From: Bog-532 sp963833835
GTDB taxonomy: Bacteria; Actinomycetota; Actinomycetes; Streptosporangiales; Streptosporangiaceae
DNA: 64,000 bases
Direction of reading: 5' to 3'
NCBI GenBank assembly: GCA_963833835.1
Contig: CAWHZI010000007.1
Span: 124,001-188,000 of the forward strand
Shown: positions 14,526 to 21,271 of the stretch, in pieces
Layout: every line of letters starts with the position of its first letter
Position numbering within the stretch: the first letter of the stretch is position 1
Notes under the pieces: model-generated
What the model was told of the DNA's origin: nothing
The model's input: the letters and a program-made list of their open reading frames with translations, nothing else
The model's database searches: none
Position numbers and translations under genes: made by a program

Positions 14526-15590
14526 TCATGCGGCCGGGAAGTTCAGGACGGTTTTGATGTCATCGGGCTCGCGGGTGTAGGCGTCGTTCCACTGGTCGAG
14601 CGGCACCTGGCGGGTGATGAGGTCGGCGAGCCAGCCGGGGTCGGCCTGGGCGAGGGCTTCGGCGGCCAGTTCGTAGTGGTGCCGGTTGGCGTTGACCGAG
14701 CCGAATATGACGGAGTTCTGCAGGACCATGTTGCGGTTGAGAAGTCCTGGGTCAACGGCGGCCTCGGCGCCGGCCGCCGAAACCCCGGTCAGGCACGTTA
14801 TCCGGTGGCGGACATTCCGCGGGCCCGCTTCCAGCAGCATCTGTACGTACCCGGTGCACTCTATGATGATGTCCGCTTCCGCGGCCGCCTCGTCGAGGTC
14901 TCCGCTATGAACGTAGGTTGCCTCCAGGCGGCGAACCATGTCGGGTTTGCGGCCTTCGGTGACCCGGTCAAGAACGTAGGTCTGGTAACCCCGCTGGGTG
15001 GCCAGCAAAGCGGCCAGCAGCCCGATGGGCCCCGCGCCGGTGACAAGTACCTTCTCCGGTGCCCACGTCGCCCGGTGGCCGATCTTTTCGATGTGGTCCC
15101 AGGCCTTGGCCACGACCGTGGTCGGCTCCAGCAGCACGCCGAGGATTCCGAGGCCGGGATCTACAGTGACCAGGTAGTCGGGATGAATACGGTAGCGCTC
15201 TGACGCATAACCATGACGGCCCTTGATGCCCCGCTCGGTGTACTGGCCGTTCATGCACATATCCCAATCGCCCGCCGCACACGCGGAGCACGGAACGGGA
15301 TCACGTCGGCGGACTATGCCCACCACCAGGTCCCCGGGGCCGAATCCGGTCCCCGGAGCTGCCTCGGCCACCCGGCCCAGCGATTCATGACCAATAATGA
15401 GGCGATCCTGGCCTGGCGGCGCGGACCCGTACTCGCCGTTAATAATCTCTAGGTCGGTGCCGCAGATGCCGATCGCCTGCGTCTGGACCAAGATCGGCCC
15501 GTCCTCGGCCGGAGGCTCCGGCATGTCGGTGAGCGCAACCGAGCCTTGCCGCCCGGGAATGACCGTGATGGCCCGCATAAGCGTCACCAT
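14526..15590 (-). CDS. Zinc-dependent glucose dehydrogenase-like MDR enzyme
   Basis: About 354 residues (start ATG 15588-15590; ATG 15576-15578 is also possible). It is a medium-chain dehydrogenase with catalytic-zinc Cys in GICGTDLEI, His-Glu in IIGHESLG, the structural-zinc cysteines in VPCSACAAGDWDMC, then ERGIKGRHGYASE and LLEPTTVVAKAWDHI, which are specific to the glucose 1-dehydrogenase branch. The NAD(P) motif is VTGAGPIGLLAALLA. It would oxidise glucose or a related aldose to the lactone. It stands alone, convergent with marC. An Asp or Glu binding the cofactor ribose is not obvious, so NAD versus NADP is open. Confidence 0.85.
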   Translation of the reverse strand: MVTLMRAITVIPGRQGSVALTDMPEPPAEDGPILVQTQAIGICGTDLEIINGEYGSAPPGQDRLIIGHESLGRVAEAAPGTGFGPGDLVVGIVRRRDPVPCSACAAGDWDMCMNGQYTERGIKGRHGYASERYRIHPDYLVTVDPGLGILGVLLEPTTVVAKAWDHIEKIGHRATWAPEKVLVTGAGPIGLLAALLATQRGYQTYVLDRVTEGRKPDMVRRLEATYVHSGDLDEAAAEADIIIECTGYVQMLLEAGPRNVRHRITCLTGVSAAGAEAAVDPGLLNRNMVLQNSVIFGSVNANRHHYELAAEALAQADPGWLADLITRQVPLDQWNDAYTREPDDIKTVLNFPAA

Positions 15591-15844
15591 AGCAACCAAA
15601 TTGATCTTTCTCTCCTGGCTGCCTGCCGGACGCCAGCCAGCTCCCCGGTATGAAGTTTGATAGCTGCCGGGCAGAAAATGCCGTGGTGACAATGACCGGC
15701 TACGCACGTAGCATCCGAGCTGGATGGCCCGGGCCGCAGGGCATCCAGGGGCCACCGGGCTACCCAGTCACTAAGGCTCTCAGCCATGCGACGCTCTGGA
15801 AGGCGCACATGCCGGGACCAGGATGGAGCGTCCTGTGCGCTGGC

Positions 15845-15874
15845 ACTGCTGAGCTTTCATCCGAGCTCAGCAGT
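15845..15874. repeat. Perfect 11-bp inverted repeat in a long intergenic region
   Basis: ACTGCTGAGCT-N8-AGCTCAGCAGT lies in the otherwise gene-poor stretch 15,591-15,911, close to the end of a possible small minus-strand gene at 15912. It could act as that gene's terminator. No T-run. Confidence 0.5.
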
Positions 15875-15911
15875 CCTCGGCGTTCACGCTGTGGAGCAGT
15901 CGCGGCCCGGT

Positions 15912-16154
15912 TTATGGCCGCTTTACTCCGTAAGCGATCGCCTCGCCCTCGATCCAGGTACCACTGGAGGGGGTTGCCGCCTTCCGCCGCCAGACTTGCG
16001 GCGCCGCCAGCCCGGCCACTGCCACGATGACAGCCACCTGGGTGCGCCTATCCATCGCAAAATGTGCCACCGACACCAGCGCGATGTACTTGATCACTTT
16101 CTGTCGACGCCGTATTTCCTGCGTCTCACGTCTAACGGCACGATGCCCTGCCAC
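15912..16154 (-). CDS. Possible small single-pass membrane protein
   Basis: 80 codons from 16154, or 47 from the internal ATG at MDRRTQ. It has one hydrophobic stretch (TQVAVIVAVAGLAAPQVW) followed by a short soluble tail. No family recognised and no convincing ribosome site. Support is the hydrophobic pattern and the 11-bp hairpin just downstream. Confidence 0.3.
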   Translation of the reverse strand: MAGHRAVRRETQEIRRRQKVIKYIALVSVAHFAMDRRTQVAVIVAVAGLAAPQVWRRKAATPSSGTWIEGEAIAYGVKRP

Positions 16155-16228
16155 GGGTGGTTCCCCGAGAAAGCATGCGTGGTTCCCCTGAAAGCGCCCT
16201 TTTGCTAAGCGTCATTCCTCATGGACAC

Positions 16229-16244
16229 AGCGATTTAAATCGCT
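16229..16244. terminator. AT-rich palindrome after the CMD-family gene
   Basis: AGCGATTTAAATCGCT, a perfect 16-bp palindrome, begins two bases beyond the stop codon at 16246-16248. In this GC-rich DNA the TTTAAA core stands out. It may be a weak terminator or a protein-binding site. Confidence 0.35.
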
Positions 16245-16245
16245 A

Positions 16246-16587
16246 TTAAATCCCGCCGTCAACGTTTTCGGCCATCTCGGACTCTGCCACGGCGATAGCG
16301 AAGCCGAAAGCCCGCATAATGTGCCCACCGGCGGCGATCACCCGCGGCGCGCCTACCACGGGGGCAATCCCGATCATTATTCCCTGCACATCCTCAGCGG
16401 TGACCCCGATATCCCCGGCAGGCCCGGCGTTGAGGAGGTAGGAGGCAGGCGGCGCGTCCACCGCGATCAGCGCGGCCAGCCGCGAGAGCATCAGTTCCCG
16501 TGGGGATAGCGTGTTGTGCTCGAGCGACGCGGCGGTCATGCCGGCGAGGGTGTCAAGGACAGGTGTGTCAGCAGTCTCATCGGTCAC
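16246..16587 (-). CDS. Carboxymuconolactone decarboxylase (CMD) family protein
   Basis: 113 residues from GTG 16585-16587, with GGGAGG at good spacing; upstream in-frame starts would run through the palindrome at 16656. The sequence LSPRELMLSRLAALIAVDAPPASYLLN and DIGVTAEDVQGIMIGIAPVVGAPRVIAAGGHIMRA fits the all-helical CMD/AhpD-like domain. The CxxC of the peroxidase-active AhpD branch is absent. It is a paralogue of the gene at 17874. Both have a TCACCC/GGGTAA palindrome upstream of their transcript. Function unknown. Confidence 0.75.
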   Translation of the reverse strand: MTDETADTPVLDTLAGMTAASLEHNTLSPRELMLSRLAALIAVDAPPASYLLNAGPAGDIGVTAEDVQGIMIGIAPVVGAPRVIAAGGHIMRAFGFAIAVAESEMAENVDGGI

Positions 16588-16655
16588 GGGAACCTCCCTG
16601 GTTTGCCGCGGCGCGCGGTCGCTGGATACTCCATCACTTGGACCGGCCAGGTGCA

Positions 16656-16672
16656 TCACCCGCAACGGGTAA
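16656..16672. promoter_or_regulatory. Palindromic motif TCACCC-N5-GGGTAA, site 1
   Basis: TCACCC-GCAAC-GGGTAA, within a larger imperfect 25-bp dyad (16652-16676, TGCATCACCCG / CGGGTAACGCA). It lies 68 bases upstream of the CMD gene start. The same motif recurs at 17801, 18487, 27107 and 28968. Confidence 0.6.
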
Positions 16673-16766
16673 CGCAAGCTGGCGTACCCCGGCGGTCCAT
16701 GCATAGTCTAGGCGTGCAGGGAGTCTGGACCGCACTGCACCCGCTTGAGCCTTGGTTTCATGTACA

Positions 16767-17753
16767 TCAAGGGGAAGCATGCTCAGACGGCGTTTGACCG
16801 GGGACCAGGTTGCGTCCGGAGATCAGCTTGGCGCTCATCTTGATCGTCTTGACCGCGCCGGTGGCGCCCGCCTGCAGCGTTAGCCCAACAGCGAAGACAA
16901 TGACGCCAAGGATGAAGAGCGTGCTCGACCCGAGCATCAGCAGCCCGGCGCGGCCCAGGACGTAAGGGGGAGTGCAGACCACCGCTCCAATCGCCCCACC
17001 CACGGCGCTGGCAGCCAGCTTGTCGCGCCTTGAATGGGTTGTCTTCATGCCGATGAGCCGGGCCGGCACAGCGACATAGCAGACCATCATCACGCCGACG
17101 ACCGCGCTCAGGGTGAGCCCGAACCAGAACACCCCCCAGCGGACAACGACCACCGTGGACAGCCCGAGAAGGATGCCAGTCACCGCACCCGATCCCAGGA
17201 CGACGGCCAGGTGAGACCGGGCCTGGGCGAACGCCGGCCTGATCGCTGGTCGACCCGGTTGGACAATCGCATACGCGAACACGGCGTTCAGGTAGAAGCT
17301 CGCCGCGGTGATGGCGGCAATGCCGAGCACGAGCGGGGTCACGGCCGCTGGCCCGGTCAGCGTATGGAACGACTTGCCGTGCAGCACATGGGCCTTCAGG
17401 TCGTACATGGCGGCCCAGATCCACATTGCGGGCAGCACCTGGATCAGGGTGAGCCGCCAGTTGGTGAACAGCAGCTTCACTCCCTCGAAGAGCATTGCGA
17501 AGGCGCCCAGGGCGAGGGCGAGAGGAGCAAGCCACCGCCGGGAGCGGCTCAGCCGGAGCACCATCTCATCCACGACCGCCTGGTCGCTGTCCCTGACGGC
17601 TTGGATAAACCGCTCGACCTGTGCCCGCGTAATGCGTCGAGGCGCAGGCGGCTCGGGTGCATTTCCTTCGATCGCACTACACCTTTCACGGGGCAGGCGT
17701 GCGCTGGCGGACCGGAAGCCGGTGGAACGAGACGCCTTTAGAGGCACCGACAT
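16767..17753 (-). CDS. Conserved-type polytopic membrane protein of unknown function
   Basis: About 328 residues from ATG 17751-17753; the upstream ATG at 17804 lies inside the regulatory palindrome and is unlikely. A soluble N-terminus of some 70 residues (RITRAQVERFIQAVRDSDQAVVDEM) is followed by about seven hydrophobic segments, with cytoplasmic loops rich in Arg/Lys. The middle segment LPAMWIWAAMYDLKAHVLHG is distinctive. I do not recognise a named family. Its promoter carries site 2 of the shared palindrome, so it should be co-regulated with the CMD and Usp-type genes beside it. Confidence 0.65.
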   Translation of the reverse strand: MSVPLKASRSTGFRSASARLPRERCSAIEGNAPEPPAPRRITRAQVERFIQAVRDSDQAVVDEMVLRLSRSRRWLAPLALALGAFAMLFEGVKLLFTNWRLTLIQVLPAMWIWAAMYDLKAHVLHGKSFHTLTGPAAVTPLVLGIAAITAASFYLNAVFAYAIVQPGRPAIRPAFAQARSHLAVVLGSGAVTGILLGLSTVVVVRWGVFWFGLTLSAVVGVMMVCYVAVPARLIGMKTTHSRRDKLAASAVGGAIGAVVCTPPYVLGRAGLLMLGSSTLFILGVIVFAVGLTLQAGATGAVKTIKMSAKLISGRNLVPGQTPSEHASP

Positions 17754-17800
17754 CGGCGACCGGTGGGCTAGGAGCGTAGCCCCGGCCAGTGGGGCCCGGA

Positions 17801-17817
17801 TCACCCAGCCGGGGTAA
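17801..17817. promoter_or_regulatory. Palindromic motif TCACCC-N5-GGGTAA, site 2
   Basis: TCACCC-AGCCG-GGGTAA, 47 bases upstream of the membrane-protein start at 17753 and 57 bases beyond the stop of the next gene. Same spacing as sites 1 and 4. Confidence 0.6.
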
Positions 17818-17873
17818 GGCCGGCAGTCACACCGGTTGGCGGGCAGAGAAACGCCCGCAGCATGTCGCTGCTG

Positions 17874-18233
17874 TTACGGATGGTCTGGTTCCTCCAATGC
17901 GGCTACGACGTCATATCCGAGTGCGGTCGCCACGTCGGGAGCGGCGCAGACGACCCGGCCGAGCCCGGTGACGGGGGCGATTGCCAGCAGGACATCGGCG
18001 ATCTCGTCGTCCGTCGCGCCTACCGCGAGCGCCCGGGCGGTGCTCCATTCGAGGCAGACTGCTGGTGACCCGCTGGCCACGAATACCCCCAGCTGAAGCA
18101 ATGCCGCGATTTTAGGTTCCAGGGTCGAGGTCCTGGCCAGGGCAAGTCCCAGCCCGGCCTCGTCTTCGACGAAGCCCTCGTCGATCATCGCCAGCTTGCG
18201 CAACGTTTCCTGGTATCTCGCCGTCTGGCTCAT
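17874..18233 (-). CDS. Carboxymuconolactone decarboxylase (CMD) family protein
   Basis: 119 residues. Helical CMD-type sequence: AMIDEGFVEDEAGLGLA, LEPKIAALLQLGVFVASGS, AVCLEWSTARALAVGATDDEIADVLLAIAPVTG. The ATDDEIxDVL stretch is the family's most conserved part. Two cysteines (VCLEW and VVCAAP) are present but not as CxxC. Its start overlaps the stop of the Usp remnant, so it is the second gene of that transcript. Function unknown; paralogue of 16246-16587. Confidence 0.8.
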   Translation of the reverse strand: MSQTARYQETLRKLAMIDEGFVEDEAGLGLALARTSTLEPKIAALLQLGVFVASGSPAVCLEWSTARALAVGATDDEIADVLLAIAPVTGLGRVVCAAPDVATALGYDVVAALEEPDHP

Positions 18234-18421
18234 GACTCTCCTTCGCCATCGAGCGGCGGCGGCGAGCCCGGGATAACTTGCAGGGTGACCGGCGGCGCTC
18301 GCCCAGACTGGCTACTCAACGCCTGGTCCACCGGTGCCTGTACCTCAGCCTCGCTCACGGCCCACTGGAGAGCCCGCCGCGAATGCGATGAGCCGTCCAT
18401 TCCAGCCACGATTCGAGGCAT
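18230..18421 (-). pseudogene. Universal stress protein remnant with internal deletion
   Basis: 63 codons from ATG 18419-18421. The N-terminus MPRIVAGMDGSSHSRRALQW is a textbook Usp start, but at residue 28 it jumps (VQ to APVDQAL) to a segment normally 40-50 residues later (VTLQVIPGSP), then ends without the ATP-binding GxxG-xS motif. The reading frame is kept and the start overlaps the next gene. It cannot fold as a full Usp domain. It may survive because it couples translation of the CMD gene. Confidence 0.65.
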
Positions 18422-18486
18422 CTTGGCTCCGTTCTCCCACTCACCTGGGTCATCACGAGTCCATCGCGTCCGGCCGGGAGCTGGCA

Positions 18487-18504
18487 TCACCCCCAACGGG
18501 GTAA
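18487..18504. promoter_or_regulatory. Palindromic motif TCACCC-N6-GGGTAA, site 3
   Basis: TCACCCC-CAAC-GGGGTAA, one base longer between arms than the other sites. It lies 65 bases upstream of the Usp remnant start and just after the stop of the LuxR-type gene at 18523. Confidence 0.6.
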
Positions 18505-18522
18505 AGGGTGAGGGCCGGCCTG

Positions 18523-20799
18523 TTACTTGTCGAGCAGCGCTAGCTCGCGGGACCGGCCGACGGCCTGGTTCCGTGAGGAAACCCCTAGCTTCCGGTAGAT
18601 CGACATTGCCTCCGCCTTGACCGTGTGGCGGGACAGGAACATCTCCTCGGCGATCTCCGGGAACGACAGGTGGGTGGCGAGCATCGGCAGAAGGCGCAGC
18701 TCGGCACTGGTCAGGGCCGACGCTCCCAGGGCGGACGAACCCCGGGCGTGGGAAAGCTCTGCTTGTAGGTCCGCGGCCTGCCGGACGAAAACACCGAGGC
18801 GGGGGCGCCGCATGAGGATCTCGTTGGCCTCGCGGAGCAGGGTCCGTGCCGCCCCGGAATCGGACAACGCGAGGTAGCACCTCGCCAGCTCGATTCTCGC
18901 TTGAACGGCCAGGTGCGGTACGGCGTGGGTCAGGCCCGGGCGAAGGCGCTGCGCCCGGGTCAGTTCCGCCTCGGCACGAGGACGGTCGGCCTCGTGCAGC
19001 GCCATCCGTGCGGCCACCGTGTACAAGATCGTGAGCGGGGGATAGTCCTCCAGCTTGCCCTCACGGGCCAGCGATCGGGCCTCGGACAGGTACCGTTTGC
19101 CCAGATCCCAGTCGCCTCTGGTGATCGCCAGCAACGAACGCTCGGCCAGCGCGATGCAAGGACCGAACATGTTCCCGCCAGCCTGGCCCTCCGCGACCAC
19201 ATCCTGGAATAGGACATCGGCCCGGGCCGAGTCTCGAGCCATCAGGTACGCGGCCGCCCGGTACATCATGGCGGTGATCCGCCAGAAGCTGCCCGGGGCC
19301 ATGGCCGTGGCCGCAAGTTCGGCGTCGGCCAGCATCTGCTCCACCCCGTTGCGGCACAGCAGCGCCCGTAGCAGCGCCAGCCACGGCTTGATTGACGCGC
19401 TCCCGTCCGGCAGGTTCGTGGCAGCGGCTGCCCGCTCGGCGACGTCGGCCCATCGTTCGGCGTGGGCCGGCTTCCCGGTCAAGGCGTAGAACAACGCCCC
19501 CAGGACGGCGACCGCCGGGTAGCTTTCCATGGCCGCACGGTCTTCGATCCACCCAAGCCACCGCTCGACCGTCGCGATTTTGCCCCGTTGGTAGAGGAGA
19601 AACGCCAGAGCGCCGACCAGGCGAGCCGCCGAATCCACGTCGCCCGCCTTCATCCAGTACTCCAGTGCCTCCTCGGGCTCACCGTTGCGCTCATACCACT
19701 GCGCAGCTCGCCGGTGAAGGATGAGCATCAAGCCAGGCTCCTGGCGGTGCAGCTCCGCCAGGAGCATGTCGCGGAACAAGTGGTGGTAGCGGTACCAGTC
19801 TCCCCGCCGATCCAGCGGCACCAGCAGCAGGTTCGACCGTTCCAGGTCGGCCAGGACCGACGTGGAACCGCTCACGTTGAGCACCGCATCGCACAACGGT
19901 CCGCACATACGGTCCAGCACCGCAGTCTGGGTAAGGAATGCACGGTGGCGGCGGGAAATCCGGGCCAGGAATTCTGACTTCAGGTATTCGCTCACCAACC
20001 GGTCGTCGCCGCCGAAGGAATCCGCCGCGCTGGCAAAGGGGCCACCCTCTTTCAGATAGAGCGCCGCGAGGTACAGCCCGGCCGGCCATCCCTCGGTCCG
20101 CCGGTGCAACTCCGCTACCTCGTCCTCATCCAGGGTGAGATCCATATTGTGCAGCAGCGAGGACGCCTCCTCGCAGGTAAGCGACAGCTCACCCGGCCCG
20201 ACCTCCAGGAGCTTTCCCTCGGCGCGTAGCCGCGCGATCGGCAGTGGCGGCTCGGTCCGGCCGGCCAGCACCAGCCGCGAACCGCTCGGCACATGATCGG
20301 CGAGCACTGAGAGCGCGGCCCGGCACTTGGAGTTGTGCAGCGCGTGCACGTCGTCCAGGACAAGCGCCACGGGCGAGGCCATCGATGAGAAAGCCGAGCC
20401 GAGCCGCGGGATGACCGAACCGGCTACTGAGCTGCCCGGGGAAGCGAGGGCATCGAATACCCGCTCGCCGACCGGCGCCACCGCATCGAGCGCCTTCGCG
20501 ACGTAGGTGAGCAGGACCTTCGGATCGTTGTCCGCTTCGTCGACCGACACCCAGGCGAAGGCCTGGCCATTGCGCTCGGCCCACTGGGCCAGGACGGTCG
20601 TCTTCCCGTAGCCGGTCGGCGCGACCACCGAGACGATCGGACGACGGTCGGCCCGCGCGAGCCGTTCGATAAGCGACGAACGACGCACAGTCCCGGGCCG
20701 AAGCAGGGGGCGGCGAAGCTTGGCCGATACAAGGTCGAACACCGGGCCCCCTGCACCACGCGCTGGCCCCGTTCGCTGGCGCGTCTCGCGTTCGCCCAA
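18523..20799 (-). CDS. MalT-like LuxR-family transcriptional regulator (large STAND ATPase)
   Basis: 758 residues. N-terminal P-loop NTPase with Walker A APTGYGKTT and Walker B-like LVLDDVHAL, the MalT-type winged region (YRYHHLFRDMLLAEL), a long TPR-like helical array and a C-terminal LuxR HTH (LTSAELRLLPMLATHLSFPEIAEEMFLSRHTVKAE...YRKLGVSSR). Such regulators bind an inducer and ATP, oligomerise and activate target promoters. It is next to three TCACCC/GGGTAA sites, so it is one candidate to read that motif. Divergent from a second MalT-like gene across 472 bp. Confidence 0.9.
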   Translation of the reverse strand: MGERETRQRTGPARGAGGPVFDLVSAKLRRPLLRPGTVRRSSLIERLARADRRPIVSVVAPTGYGKTTVLAQWAERNGQAFAWVSVDEADNDPKVLLTYVAKALDAVAPVGERVFDALASPGSSVAGSVIPRLGSAFSSMASPVALVLDDVHALHNSKCRAALSVLADHVPSGSRLVLAGRTEPPLPIARLRAEGKLLEVGPGELSLTCEEASSLLHNMDLTLDEDEVAELHRRTEGWPAGLYLAALYLKEGGPFASAADSFGGDDRLVSEYLKSEFLARISRRHRAFLTQTAVLDRMCGPLCDAVLNVSGSTSVLADLERSNLLLVPLDRRGDWYRYHHLFRDMLLAELHRQEPGLMLILHRRAAQWYERNGEPEEALEYWMKAGDVDSAARLVGALAFLLYQRGKIATVERWLGWIEDRAAMESYPAVAVLGALFYALTGKPAHAERWADVAERAAAATNLPDGSASIKPWLALLRALLCRNGVEQMLADAELAATAMAPGSFWRITAMMYRAAAYLMARDSARADVLFQDVVAEGQAGGNMFGPCIALAERSLLAITRGDWDLGKRYLSEARSLAREGKLEDYPPLTILYTVAARMALHEADRPRAEAELTRAQRLRPGLTHAVPHLAVQARIELARCYLALSDSGAARTLLREANEILMRRPRLGVFVRQAADLQAELSHARGSSALGASALTSAELRLLPMLATHLSFPEIAEEMFLSRHTVKAEAMSIYRKLGVSSRNQAVGRSRELALLDK

Positions 20800-20969
20800 T
20801 CCGGCGGCCTCCCCGTAGAAATTTCCCCGCTCCAGGATCGGGCGGGCTTTAAATCAGGTCAAGGCGTGTTGCGGAATCGGCGAGGCATTTCAGATTAATA
20901 ACATATCCCAAAGTCAATTTAGCGTATTGGGGACATTCTGTCATCTGCGCCAGTAGGTGCTTAATGGGT

Positions 20970-21077
20970 GTGCTGGAGGATCATGTTGCCTATGTGGTTG
21001 TCGATACGGTTGAGGTGTGGTCGCTGCTGGGGTGCGACGACGCTCAGTATGGACTTTTCCGGGTCGCGCAAGTCTGA
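20970..21077 (+). pseudogene. Possible EAL-domain (c-di-GMP phosphodiesterase) C-terminal fragment
   Basis: 36 codons from GTG 20970 to TGA 21077 contain DTVEVWSLLGCDDAQYGLF, reminiscent of the ET-E-x-LGCDxAQGYLF segment near the end of EAL domains, with the order of Gly and Tyr exchanged. Nothing else of an EAL domain is present. The rest of the 472-bp gap 20,800-21,271 holds no gene I can support. Confidence 0.3.
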
Positions 21078-21271
21078 GCAGCCGAGAGTCCAGAATTCAG
21101 GCCAATGGTCTTTTTAATGCCGTTGGCATGATGCCTGGACTGGCCGGCTGGCGTTCGGTGGTAGATGAAGGCGAGAAATCCTGAACGGCGGCCGGGCCTG
21201 GCGGTATCGCGACGGGTCATCTTCGATGGCGATCGGCCATCAAGCCGCTGGCGGGAAGGGCGGAGGTCCCG

